From Planctomycetaceae bacterium (GTDB taxonomy: Bacteria > Planctomycetota > Planctomycetia > Planctomycetales > Planctomycetaceae): a DNA stretch of 64,000 bases. Shown here in pieces: positions 56,070 through 64,000 of this stretch. Under the pieces are notes generated by a model. The model made no database searches. It had not been told where the DNA came from and worked only from the letters and a program-made list of their open reading frames with translations. The stretch is from NCBI GenBank assembly GCA_021732785.1, contig JAKFUG010000031.1:1-64000 (forward strand), read 5' to 3'. Positions within the stretch are counted from its first letter, which is position 1. The number at the start of each line of letters is the position of its first letter. A program made the position numbers and the translations under genes.

Positions 56070-58304
56070 ATGAACCGCGTGATTCCGAATGCGGCCCTGC
56101 GGATCTCCGTGGCGCTGTTCCTGGTGCTTGGTCTTGTCGTTTCGCAGGGAACGGCGGCTCCGGACTTCCGGCGGCAGGAGGCCGATGACGCGGTCTTGCC
56201 GCTCGTACCCAAACGGCCGCGAACTCCCACCGAGCAAAACAAGATCGAAGCCGCAGCCCATTTCGCGACGGGGCGGTTGCTGGAAACCCGCAACGAACTC
56301 CGCCGGGCTCTCGAACAATATCGCAAAGCGGTCGAACTCGATCCGACCGCCGTCGAGGTGTACCGCGCGCTCGTGCCCCTGGCGATGCAGTTGGATCAAT
56401 CCGAAGATGCCGTGCGTCTGGCTTTGAAAGCCGTCGAACTCGATCCCAACGACTACGAACTGCTGATGCGAATCGGCGTCGAGTTCTCCCGTCAGCGGGA
56501 TTTTGCGCTGGGGCTGAAGTATCTCGAACAGGCCGTCAAATCCCCCCGCTTGAAGCACGACTCGCCGACATTCGTGATGTTGAATGTCGAACTGGGCGTC
56601 CTGTATTACGCCACGAAGCAAAACGACAAGGCCGCCGATGCGTATGCGGTGATCTTTGAAGCCGTCAAAGACCCCGAAAAATTCGGCATGGAGTTCCGCG
56701 CACGGACGGCCATGCTCGCCGATCCCCGCACGAACTACGAGCGGATCGGTCAGGTGCTCCTCGATGGTGGTCGCCTCGAATTGGCATCGGAAGCGTTTGA
56801 ACTCGCAGCGAAATCCAGCCGGAATGCCGCGGGGAACCTCACTTACAACCGTGCGAAAATCCTGCTCCTGTCCAACAAAGCCGAACCCGCGCTGGCCGAA
56901 CTGCAAAAGTATTTTGACGAACAGCGGCAGTCCAAAGGTCGCGAAGCCTACCAACTGCTGGCTGACATTCTCGCCAAGCTGAATCGTTCGGACGAATTGA
57001 TTGGCCGCCTGGAAGGTCTCGTCGACAAAGACTCCAAGAACAATCAACTCCAATTCTTCTTCGCCGAAACGTTGATGTCCGCCGGGGAATTGGAACGCGC
57101 GAAGACCATTTATGAGGCTGCGCTGAAACGGAGCGGCGATGCCGTGGGTTATCTCGGACTCGCCGGCGTGCTGCGACGCATGAAGCGGGCCGATGAGCTG
57201 CTCGATGTGCTGGGCCGCGGGCTGGAGAAAATCGGCCCGGAGGCGATGGAACAACTCGACACGGAACTCAAAGCCGTCGTGGCCGATGCCACGTTGTTCG
57301 ATGCCCTCATCACCGCCGGTCGGGCTCAAGCCACGGCGACGCCCCCCACGCTGACCTTTGAAGAAGGCTATCTGCTGGCGAAACTCGCAGCGGAACTCGA
57401 TCGGATCGATCAAGCCGTTGAGTTCTACCATCTGGCCATCAACAAGGAAAAAGAACGGGCCCCGCTGGCCTATAAAGAGATGTGCGATCTGTTGATGGAG
57501 AAGGAGCGTTATAGCGACGCGGCAGCCGCCTACGACGAAGCCCTCAAATTGCGCTTACCGCAGGAACTGAAGGCTCGGTTCTTCCTCGGCGGAATCCAGT
57601 CGCACGAGATGGCGGGGAATACCAAGGCCGCGCTCGAGACCGTCGCCGAAGCCCGCAAGCAATTCTCGAATCTGCCGTTCTTCCAATTTCAGGAAGCCTG
57701 GATTTACTACCACAGCCGCCAGTTCGATGAAGCCGTTCCGCGGCTCAAGCAGATCATGCAGGACCATCCCGACCAGACCGATCTTCTCCGCCGTTGCCAG
57801 TTCAGTCTGTCGAACATCCATGTGCTGAAAGGCGAAATCCGCAAAGGGGAGGAGATCCTCGAACAAGTCCTCGCCGAAGAGCCCGATGACCCGGCAGTCA
57901 ATAACGACCTGGGTTACCTCTATGCTGACCAGGGGAAAGACCTGCCCAAAGCGGAATCGATGATCCGTAAATCGGTCGCTGCGGAACCCGAAAACGCGGC
58001 CTATCTCGACAGTCTGGGATGGGTCCTCTTCAAGCAGGGCAAGTTTAAGGACGCGATTGAGCCGTTGGAAAAAGCCACGAAGAAACGCCAGGGGGGCGAT
58101 GGCACCATCTGGGATCACCTCGGCGATTGCTACCACGCGTTGACGCGCACTCCGGAAGCCGTCGACTGCTGGAAAAAAGGCCTCGCCGACGCGGAAAAGG
58201 AAAAGCATCCGGATCTGAAGCTGATCGAAAAGATCAAGCAGAAAATCAAGGACAACGCTGGCGTCGCCGCGAATCCCAAACCGGCCAAACCCGATAATCC
58301 GTAA
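56070..58304 (+). CDS. large exported TPR protein
   Basis: 744 residues. A signal-type N-terminus (AALRISVALFLVLGLVVSQG) precedes TPR repeats through almost the whole length, e.g. RRALEQYRKAVELDPTAVEV, ALKAVELDPNDYELLMRIGV and DAIEPLEKATKKRQGGDG. The final tail is Pro/Ala-rich. It is a scaffold, possibly in the periplasm. The gene follows the H1-like protein after 167 bases. Confidence 0.85.
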   Translation: MNRVIPNAALRISVALFLVLGLVVSQGTAAPDFRRQEADDAVLPLVPKRPRTPTEQNKIEAAAHFATGRLLETRNELRRALEQYRKAVELDPTAVEVYRALVPLAMQLDQSEDAVRLALKAVELDPNDYELLMRIGVEFSRQRDFALGLKYLEQAVKSPRLKHDSPTFVMLNVELGVLYYATKQNDKAADAYAVIFEAVKDPEKFGMEFRARTAMLADPRTNYERIGQVLLDGGRLELASEAFELAAKSSRNAAGNLTYNRAKILLLSNKAEPALAELQKYFDEQRQSKGREAYQLLADILAKLNRSDELIGRLEGLVDKDSKNNQLQFFFAETLMSAGELERAKTIYEAALKRSGDAVGYLGLAGVLRRMKRADELLDVLGRGLEKIGPEAMEQLDTELKAVVADATLFDALITAGRAQATATPPTLTFEEGYLLAKLAAELDRIDQAVEFYHLAINKEKERAPLAYKEMCDLLMEKERYSDAAAAYDEALKLRLPQELKARFFLGGIQSHEMAGNTKAALETVAEARKQFSNLPFFQFQEAWIYYHSRQFDEAVPRLKQIMQDHPDQTDLLRRCQFSLSNIHVLKGEIRKGEEILEQVLAEEPDDPAVNNDLGYLYADQGKDLPKAESMIRKSVAAEPENAAYLDSLGWVLFKQGKFKDAIEPLEKATKKRQGGDGTIWDHLGDCYHALTRTPEAVDCWKKGLADAEKEKHPDLKLIEKIKQKIKDNAGVAANPKPAKPDNP

Positions 58305-58306
58305 GC

Positions 58307-58415
58307 GTCGCTCTGTCGCTCCGCGACAGGGACAGCCGAGCGGAGAACCAACTTTCCTATCATCAGCAAGCCGTTCTGACAGAATGGCTTTCCTGTCGCG
58401 GAGCGACAGGGCTAC
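58307..58415. repeat. REP-like element with self-complementary arms
   Basis: The first arm contains CTGTCGC/GCGACAG (58313-58319/58323-58329); the second contains CCTGTCGC/GCGACAGG (58392-58399/58403-58410). The arms 58307-58330 and 58392-58415 also match one another inverted, with a few mismatches. Read in reverse, the second arm begins GTAGCCCTGTCGC, with a GTAG head as in REP sequences. It separates the TPR gene and yebC. Confidence 0.8.
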
Positions 58416-58436
58416 TTTTTGTGTTGAGCGCAGGTT

Positions 58437-59186
58437 ATGGCTGGACATTCCCACTGGGCCAATATTTCCGCCAAGAAGGGCGTGATTGACAAGAAGCGCG
58501 GGAAGCTCTTTGGCAAGCTCGCGCGGCTCATTATCGTGGCCGCCAAACGGGGTGGCGACCCGGCCGCGAACCTTGCCTTACGGTATGCGATCGACCGGGC
58601 CAAGAAGTCGAGCATGCCCGCCGATACCATTGAAAAGGCGATCAAAAAAGGGACCGGCGAACTCGGCAGCGAGTCGTACGACGAAGTTCTCTACGAAGGC
58701 TACGGCCCCGGTGGCGTCGCGGTTCTCTGTGAAATCCTCACCGACAACCGTAACCGCACGGCAGGGGAAGTTCGTCGCCTGTTTGAACACCAAGGCGGCA
58801 ACCTCGGCAGCACGGGCTGTGTCGCCTGGATGTTCGAACGCCGGGGCATCTTCCAAATTGTGAAAAAGTCCGTCGATGAAGATAGGCTGTTTGAAGTCGC
58901 TCTCGAAGCGGGCGCGACCGATGTGCTTCCCGAAGGCGATTACTTTGAAGTCCATTGCCCGCCGGAAGCGTATCAAGCCGTGACGGCGGCCTTGGAAGCA
59001 GCGAAGATCGCGACGGAATCCGCGGAGTTCCGCCGCGTCCCCGCCAACACGGTGGAACTCGACGGTGACTCGGCAAAGACCATGCTCAAACTGCTCGATG
59101 CCCTCGAAGATCACGAAGATATTCAAAGCGTCACCGCGAACTTCAGCATGTCGGAAGCGCTGATGGCCGAACTCGCCGGGGAGTGA
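58437..59186 (+). CDS. YebC/PmpR-family protein
   Basis: 249 residues. The opening AGHSHWANISAKKGVIDKKR, the stretch IVAAKRGGDPAANLALRYAI and KKGTGELGSESYDEVLYEGY match the YebC family. Members act as transcription regulators or, in the YebC2 group, as ribosome-bound factors for proline runs. Which subgroup this one belongs to cannot be told by eye. The length is normal. Confidence 0.9.
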   Translation: MAGHSHWANISAKKGVIDKKRGKLFGKLARLIIVAAKRGGDPAANLALRYAIDRAKKSSMPADTIEKAIKKGTGELGSESYDEVLYEGYGPGGVAVLCEILTDNRNRTAGEVRRLFEHQGGNLGSTGCVAWMFERRGIFQIVKKSVDEDRLFEVALEAGATDVLPEGDYFEVHCPPEAYQAVTAALEAAKIATESAEFRRVPANTVELDGDSAKTMLKLLDALEDHEDIQSVTANFSMSEALMAELAGE

Positions 59187-59215
59187 TGGTATCTAAACGA
59201 GAGCCCGAAGAAACC

Positions 59216-59298
59216 GCACCCCGGCTGCGTCTTCGCAGCCGGGGTGCTTTCCGAACGCTCTGACAAGCATCCCGGCTGCTCGGAAGCAGCCGGGATGC
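59216..59298. repeat. pair of hairpins GCA(C/T)CCCGGCTGC
   Basis: Two perfect stems of 14 bp, 59216-59229/59234-59247 and 59267-59280/59285-59298, each with a 4-base loop. They follow the yebC stop. The same hairpin sequence appears twice at 63071-63164. Confidence 0.88.
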
Positions 59299-59355
59299 GA
59301 CCAACGCAATATTGCTGCTGCCGACCAACCACACCTGCCAACGACCAACGCTTCC

Positions 59356-61263
59356 ATGTCGACCTACGATTTTGACATCGCAATCATCGGTGCCGGGCAC
59401 GCGGGGTGTGAAGCCGCGCTGGCGGCGGCACGGCTCGGGGCGAAGACCGTCCTGTTGACGATGAACTGCGACACCGTCGGGCAGATGAGTTGCAACCCCG
59501 CGATCGGCGGCGTGGCGAAGGGGCAGATCGTCCGCGAGATCGACGCTCTCGGCGGAGAAATGGGCCGCGTCATTGATGCCACCGGCCTGCAATTCCGCAT
59601 GCTCAACCGCAGCAAAGGGGCGGCCATGCACAGCCCCCGCGCGCAGGCTGACAAAAAGGCGTATCAGTTCGAGATGAAACGCCGCATTGAGGATCAGCCG
59701 CTGCTGACGTTGCGACAGGAAGGCGTCGAGGAAATTCTGGTTGAAGAAAGTCGAGAGTTGAGAGTTGAGAGTCCAGAGCCAGACAGAGACACCGCTTCTC
59801 TGGCTCTCAACTCTCAACTCTCAACTCTCGACTCCCCCCGCATTGTCGGCGTGCGCGTGCGGGGTGGGGCGGTCTATCGCTGCCGTGCGGTCGTCATCAC
59901 CACCGGCACGTTTCTCCAGGCGATTATGCACACCGGCGAAACGAAAACGCCGGGCGGTCGGGCAGGGGACGGCACGACTGGAACAATGTCCGATTCGCTG
60001 CGTGAACTCGGCTTTGAACTCCATCGTTTCAAGACGGGCACGCCGTGTCGGTTGAATGGCCGCACGATCGACTTCAGCGCGTGTACCGAACAGCCCGGCG
60101 ATGACGAACCGGTGCCGTTTTCGTTTCTCACGGAAGCGATCACCGCGCCGCAGTTGCCGTGCTGGTTGACGGAGACGAATGCGCACGTGCATGACGTGAT
60201 CCGTGCGAACCTGCATCGCGCGCCGATGTACAGCGGCCAAATCCAATCGACCGGGCCGCGGTATTGCCCGTCGATCGAAGATAAAGTCGTGCGGTTTGCC
60301 GAACGGTCGAGTCACCATATCTTTCTCGAACCCGAGGGCCGCAATACTTGGGAGTATTACTGCAACGGGATTTCGACCAGTCTGCCGCGAGACGTGCAGG
60401 ACGAAATGGTCCGTTCGATCCGTGGTTTGGAACGGGCCGAAATCATGCGGTACGGCTATGCCGTCGAGTATGACTTCGCCCCGCCGACGCAATTGCAGCG
60501 CACGCTGGAAACGAAGCGGGTCGCGGGCCTGTATTTCGCGGGTCAAATCAACGGCACCACCGGTTATGAAGAAGCCGCAGGGCAGGGGTTGCTCGCGGGC
60601 ATCAACGCCGCCCTGAAACTCCGTGGCGACGAGCCGCTCATCATCGATCGCAGTCAGGCGTACCTCGGCGTCCTCATCGACGACCTCGTGACGAAGGGCG
60701 TCGACGAACCGTACCGCATGTTTACTTCCCGCGCGGAGTACCGGCTGCTGCTCCGTCACGATAATGCTGACCGCCGGCTGACACCGCTGGGCCGACGCAT
60801 CGGTCTCGTTACCGACGACCGCTGGCAACAGTACGAACGGCACGAAGCGCAAATCACCCGCGGGACCGAATGGTTGCAGACGAACCGTCATCAGGGACCG
60901 ACGCTCGAAGAATGGTTGCGGCGACCGGAGATCGATTGGCCCGCCATGCTCGCGCTCGCCCCGGCTCTCGGCGAGTGCATTTCATCAGCTCGTGCCGCCG
61001 AGCAAGTCGTGATTGAAACGAAGTACGCGGGTTACATCCGTCGCCAGGCCGCGGACATTGAACGGCAGGACAAGATTCAATCCATTCTGATCCCGTCGAC
61101 GTTCAATTATGTTGCGGTCCCGCAACTGCGCAAAGAGGCGAAGGATAAATTGACGCGGGTTCGCCCCACCGACGTCGGTCAGGCGGGCCGCATCAGCGGC
61201 ATCACCCCCGCCGATCTCACGGTATTGCTGCTTTATCTGCGCGAGCCAGACCGCCTCGTTTAG
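59356..61263 (+). CDS. mnmG: tRNA uridine-5-carboxymethylaminomethyl modification enzyme MnmG
   Basis: 635 residues. With MnmE it makes cmnm5U at the wobble position of tRNA. The FAD-binding motif is [18 protein letters not shown]; the conserved [20 protein letters not shown] and [20 protein letters not shown] follow. A 4-base-pair-paired insertion (59750-59832) encodes about 26 extra residues at about 132-158. The C-terminal domain has [20 protein letters not shown] and YAGYIRRQ. The stop codon TAG lies in the arm of the repeat at 61258. Confidence 0.95.
   Translation: MSTYDFDIAIIGAGHAGCEAALAAARLGAKTVLLTMNCDTVGQMSCNPAIGGVAKGQIVREIDALGGEMGRVIDATGLQFRMLNRSKGAAMHSPRAQADKKAYQFEMKRRIEDQPLLTLRQEGVEEILVEESRELRVESPEPDRDTASLALNSQLSTLDSPRIVGVRVRGGAVYRCRAVVITTGTFLQAIMHTGETKTPGGRAGDGTTGTMSDSLRELGFELHRFKTGTPCRLNGRTIDFSACTEQPGDDEPVPFSFLTEAITAPQLPCWLTETNAHVHDVIRANLHRAPMYSGQIQSTGPRYCPSIEDKVVRFAERSSHHIFLEPEGRNTWEYYCNGISTSLPRDVQDEMVRSIRGLERAEIMRYGYAVEYDFAPPTQLQRTLETKRVAGLYFAGQINGTTGYEEAAGQGLLAGINAALKLRGDEPLIIDRSQAYLGVLIDDLVTKGVDEPYRMFTSRAEYRLLLRHDNADRRLTPLGRRIGLVTDDRWQQYERHEAQITRGTEWLQTNRHQGPTLEEWLRRPEIDWPAMLALAPALGECISSARAAEQVVIETKYAGYIRRQAADIERQDKIQSILIPSTFNYVAVPQLRKEAKDKLTRVRPTDVGQAGRISGITPADLTVLLLYLREPDRLV
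59750..59832. repeat. in-frame inverted-repeat insertion inside mnmG
   Basis: Arms 59750-59783 and 59799-59832 match inverted over 34 bases with two mismatches. They consist of repeated GAGAGTTGAGAGTT words and the complement. The frame stays open and adds residues such as [11 protein letters not shown] and [11 protein letters not shown] between VEEILVEE and RIVGV, where MnmG homologues have a short loop. Confidence 0.85.
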
Positions 61264-61351
61264 CCGCAACCCGCAGGGGAAGCGCTGCGTGGAGCGTACG
61301 ACGCGAGTGGAGCGCTCCAAACAGCGCTCCCCTACCGGGTCGCGGCTAAAC
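61258..61351. repeat. inverted repeat GTTTAGCCGC family (copy 2)
   Basis: Arms 61258-61273 and 61336-61351 match with one mismatch. The TAG of mnmG (61261-61263) lies inside the first arm. Inner parts match the copy at 33147 (AGCGCTCCCCTA). It is between mnmG and the regulator gene. Confidence 0.88.
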
Positions 61352-61532
61352 AGTGATAATCACACTGGTGAAGTTGCGTCGAATTTTCTGCGGACTGGGC
61401 GGTTTCGTGGGGCTGCAATTTCCGTGCGAATTCGCGATTCCCCCTAAGTTCCGACAGTGACGCGAATTACGTTCAACGTGGCGAGTTGGCGGCGGTGCGG
61501 GTTGTGGGGAACTTTAACGAAGGAAAGCAATG

Positions 61533-61560
61533 TTGACCGATCTGAAAGAATGGTTACAAT
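61533..61560 (+). promoter_or_regulatory. sigma70-type promoter of the regulator-kinase pair
   Basis: TTGACC (61533-61538) and TACAAT (61555-61560) with 16 bases between. It lies about 200 bases before the regulator gene. The 503-base spacer 61264-61766 also holds the repeat at 61258 and nothing else that I could assign. Confidence 0.65.
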
Positions 61561-61766
61561 CGGAACATCTGGAAGAATCGGTAAACTCAGCACATTCGGC
61601 CGAACAGCACATCCGGGTTCTGTTTGAGGCAAGCTGGGTCAAGCCTTGGTGAACATCGACATTTCAGCAACCCGTCGGGGGGCTGCTCTCGCATAGGACG
61701 TGAGACGCAGTTCAAGGAATCGGCCTGACACCCGCGGACAGGCCGCAGCAAGGATGGTGAAACGCC

Positions 61767-62351
61767 ATGAAAACAGTCTTCACGACGGGCGAAGCCGCCA
61801 AGATCTGTAAGGTGAGCCAGCAGACGATCATTCGCTGCTTTGATTCGGGCCAACTCAAAGGCTTCCGTGTCCCCGGCTCCCGCTTCCGTCGCATCCCCCG
61901 CGACGTGCTGTACAAGTTCATGAAAGAAAATGGTATCCCGACCGATGCCCTTGAAAGCGGCCGCCGCAAAGCCCTCGTCGTCGATGATGACGAGGAACTC
62001 GTCGAACTGATCCGGGATGCCCTCGAAGCGGATGGCCGCTTCGAAGTCCGTGTCGCGAACAACGGTTTCGACGCCGGGATGATGGTGAAGGAATACCGTC
62101 CCGATATCCTCGTGCTCGATGTGATGCTGCCGGATATCAACGGCAAGGAAGTCTGCCAACGGGTCCGCATGGACTCGGCACTCGACGACACCAAGATCAT
62201 CTGCATCTCCGGGATGGTCGAGCAGGACAAGATCGACGAGTTGAAGCTGGCCGGTGCCAACGATTTCGTGCAGAAGCCGTTTGAAATCGAAACGCTGATG
62301 GACCGCATGTGCCATCTGCTCGACGTCGAACCGGTGGAAGCGCGCCAATAA
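61767..62351 (+). CDS. response regulator with N-terminal excisionase-type HTH
   Basis: 194 residues. An N-terminal helix-turn-helix of the excisionase/MerR kind (TTGEAAKICKVSQQTIIRCF, KGFRVPGSRFRRIP) is followed by a C-terminal receiver at about 67-185: VVDDDEEL, the phospho-acceptor Asp118 in DILVLDVMLPD, and Lys170 in FVQKPF. Most response regulators have the reverse order. The partner kinase starts one base into its stop codon (TAATG at 62349-62353). Confidence 0.88.
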   Translation: MKTVFTTGEAAKICKVSQQTIIRCFDSGQLKGFRVPGSRFRRIPRDVLYKFMKENGIPTDALESGRRKALVVDDDEELVELIRDALEADGRFEVRVANNGFDAGMMVKEYRPDILVLDVMLPDINGKEVCQRVRMDSALDDTKIICISGMVEQDKIDELKLAGANDFVQKPFEIETLMDRMCHLLDVEPVEARQ

Positions 62352-63106
62352 TGTCGGACGAACCCACGCTCTCATCACAGGACTCGGCCGCCAGTTGGTT
62401 GCCGAGTCCTGAGCGTTTGGAAGCTCTCGCGGAGTTTGCCGCCGGGGCAGGGCACGAGATCAACAACCCGCTGGCGACGATCATCGGCCGCGCTCAACAA
62501 TTACTGCGCGACGAGACCGATCCGCAGCGCCGGCAATCGCTCTCGATCATCGCCACCCAGGCATACCGGGTGCGGGACATGATCGGCGATGTGATGACCT
62601 TCGCCCGGCCGCCGGCCCCCGAACGAAGTGTCTTCGATGCGGTCACACACATCCGCACGGTGACGGAACGGTTAATCGAGCCGTTGAAGACTGGTTCGTG
62701 CCGCGTCGAAATCGATGGCCCGCCTGCCGCGAAGATCAACGCCGATCCCGTGCAATTCGCGGTGGTAATCAGCGAACTCATCCGCAATGCAATCACGGCC
62801 CTGCAACCCGCCGGTGGAGACATTCGCATCACGGTCACCACACAGGAAAACACGGTCGATGTCGCGGTCCTCGACCACGGCCAGGGCTTCACGCCACTGG
62901 AGCGGGAACACGCCTTCGACCCGTTCTACTCCGGTCGCCAGGCGGGTCGCGGGTTAGGATTTGGGTTGTGCAAAGCGGCCCGGATCGTGGCGCTGCACGG
63001 CGGGACGATTACGATTACGTCGCCGCCGGGTGGACCGACGACCGTCATTACGCGCTGGCTGAATCACGCCGCATCCCGGCTGCTTCCTGGCAGCCGGGAT
63101 GCTTGA
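62351..63106 (+). CDS. soluble histidine kinase
   Basis: 251 residues from the ATG at 62351. It has no membrane segment or sensor domain. HisKA has His35 in [20 protein letters not shown]; the ATPase domain has [10 protein letters not shown] (N box), VLDHGQGF and [18 protein letters not shown]. The signal must come from a partner protein. The last eleven codons ([11 protein letters not shown]) are part of the hairpin 63071-63102, so the end of the protein is supplied by a repeat. Confidence 0.88.
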   Translation: MSDEPTLSSQDSAASWLPSPERLEALAEFAAGAGHEINNPLATIIGRAQQLLRDETDPQRRQSLSIIATQAYRVRDMIGDVMTFARPPAPERSVFDAVTHIRTVTERLIEPLKTGSCRVEIDGPPAAKINADPVQFAVVISELIRNAITALQPAGGDIRITVTTQENTVDVAVLDHGQGFTPLEREHAFDPFYSGRQAGRGLGFGLCKAARIVALHGGTITITSPPGGPTTVITRWLNHAASRLLPGSRDA

Positions 63107-63164
63107 TCAACTGCAAGCGTGGTCTCCACCCAGCATCCCGGCTGCGAAGAAGCAGCCGGGATGC
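63071..63164. repeat. pair of GCATCCCGGCTGC hairpins at the kinase 3' end
   Basis: Stems 63071-63083/63090-63102 and 63133-63145/63152-63164, each 13 bp perfect. The first is inside the kinase coding sequence. Same family as 59216-59298. The remainder of the 238-base spacer up to the next gene is without assignable features. Confidence 0.88.
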
Positions 63165-63344
63165 GACCGCATTGACCGGCAATTTTCGCCGCCCCTGCGG
63201 TCGGTCTATAACGATTATGCGGGCCGTAGCGCCAGTTTTGGACGGGCGGCGGCCCTCCGGTCGACGCTTTCGGAAACGGCCGCGCGGTATCATCGCGGTG
63301 CGGTCTCGGTCCGCGCTCATTGTTCCCACAATCGAAGTGGTTCC

Positions 63345-64000
63345 ATGCACAGTCAGGCCAAACTCCGCGGCATCTTTACCCCCAACATCGTCCCGCTCGA
63401 TCAGCACGGGGAGATCCACGAGCGCGAGTTGCGGAGCTATGTCGACTGGCTCATCGCCAAGGGTGTCCACGGTCTCTACCCCAACGGCAGCACCGGCGAG
63501 TTCACCCGCTTCACGGTGGAAGAACGTGTCCGCATCATGGAGATTATCTGCGACCAAGTGAATGGCCGCATTCCGGTGCTTGCGGGGGCTGCGGAAGCCA
63601 ACGTGAAAGAAACGATCCGCGCTTGCGAGACTTACTACGAAATGGGTGCCGCGGCGGTGGCGATTGTCGCCCCGTATTACTACAAGCTCAGCCCGCGGGC
63701 CGTGTATGCGTACTTCAAGGAGATCGCGGACAACACGCCGATCGACGTCACGCTCTACAACATCCCGATGTTCGCCAGCCCGATCGATGTCCCCACGGTG
63801 GCGCGGCTGGCGGAAGAATGCCCCAAGATCATCGGCATCAAGGATTCGTCGGGCGACATCCCGCACATGATCCGCATGATTCAAGCCGTGCGGCCGTCGC
63901 GATCCGACTTCTGCTTCCTCACGGGTTGGGACGCAGCGCTGATGCCGATGCTCCTCATCGGTGCCGACGGCGGGACGAACGCCACGTCGGGTGTCGCGCC
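63345..64000 (+). CDS. dihydrodipicolinate synthase/N-acetylneuraminate lyase-family protein, incomplete
   Basis: About 218 residues are present and the gene runs past the window end. The aldolase barrel shows [48 protein letters not shown] and [20 protein letters not shown]. The Schiff-base Lys is in [10 protein letters not shown], and the [10 protein letters not shown] turn follows. The family covers DapA, neuraminate lyase and sugar-acid aldolases, and the substrate is not decided here. No lysine genes are adjacent, so DapA itself is not assumed. Confidence 0.9.
   Translation, partial: MHSQAKLRGIFTPNIVPLDQHGEIHERELRSYVDWLIAKGVHGLYPNGSTGEFTRFTVEERVRIMEIICDQVNGRIPVLAGAAEANVKETIRACETYYEMGAAAVAIVAPYYYKLSPRAVYAYFKEIADNTPIDVTLYNIPMFASPIDVPTVARLAEECPKIIGIKDSSGDIPHMIRMIQAVRPSRSDFCFLTGWDAALMPMLLIGADGGTNATSGVA

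Noticed and set aside
59750-59832. A frameshift or pseudogene call for mnmG
   Set aside because: The frame stays open through the insertion and every motif downstream is intact.
63345-64000. Naming the last gene dapA
   Set aside because: The family includes other aldolases, and there are no lysine-pathway neighbours in the window.

Overview
The window looks like chromosomal core DNA of a member of the Planctomycetota. The evidence is a prepilin-like DUF1559 protein, many secreted or TPR proteins without obvious relatives elsewhere, MJ0042-type zinc-ribbon proteins, GC-rich codon use, GTG and TTG starts, and loosely packed genes with long spacers full of inverted repeats. I see no rRNA, tRNA, CRISPR array, prophage or insertion sequence. 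The one certain RNA gene is a one-piece tmRNA at the left end.

Layout. 0-10.6 kb: tmRNA with promoter and terminator, a secretin-type (STN-like) secreted protein, a small stress membrane protein, a cyclophilin, an HNH nuclease pair, a RelB/ParE-type toxin-antitoxin pair, the isoprenoid genes ispA-dxs, two hypotheticals, and hicBA. 10.7-25.3 kb: DUF1559 protein, CCA-adding enzyme, Gfo/Idh/MocA oxidoreductase, zinc-ribbon peptide, predicted outer-membrane barrel, a GNAT/JmjC-cupin pair, a membrane PP2C phosphatase, DUF2237, a GT39 glycosyltransferase, a Dabb protein and an EF-G paralogue. 25.4-33.1 kb: a divergent locus with a 1323-residue unknown protein facing two overlapping genes for single-TM ExbD/TolR-like proteins. 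This is the best candidate for an undescribed system. 33-42 kb: membrane-anchored zinc-ribbon hydrolase, a BRCT-MerR-TPR fusion, glyA, a small coiled-coil protein and a large secreted protein. 42-47.7 kb: fatty-acid cluster rpmF-plsX-fabD-acpP-fabF plus a ketosynthase homologue that has lost its catalytic Cys and one His; fabG is absent. 47.8-59.2 kb: TPR protein, the nusA-infB-rbfA translation/transcription cluster with a long nusA leader, an endonuclease-III-like protein with a histone-H1-like tail, a second TPR protein, and yebC. 59.3-64 kb: mnmG, an HTH-receiver regulator with a soluble histidine kinase, and the start of a DapA-family gene.

The most striking feature across the window is a set of about fifteen short inverted-repeat elements in several sequence families. 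Most lie just past stop codons, and several lie between convergent genes. Some arms reach into genes: the stop codon of mnmG, the C-terminus of the kinase, and an in-frame insertion inside mnmG. In one family the loop as well as the arms is conserved between two distant loci, which suggests copying of a whole element rather than independent terminators.

Limits: calls rest on reading motifs by eye. No alignment, profile search or folding program was run. Start codons were chosen from Shine-Dalgarno-like spacing and family length, and several remain uncertain.
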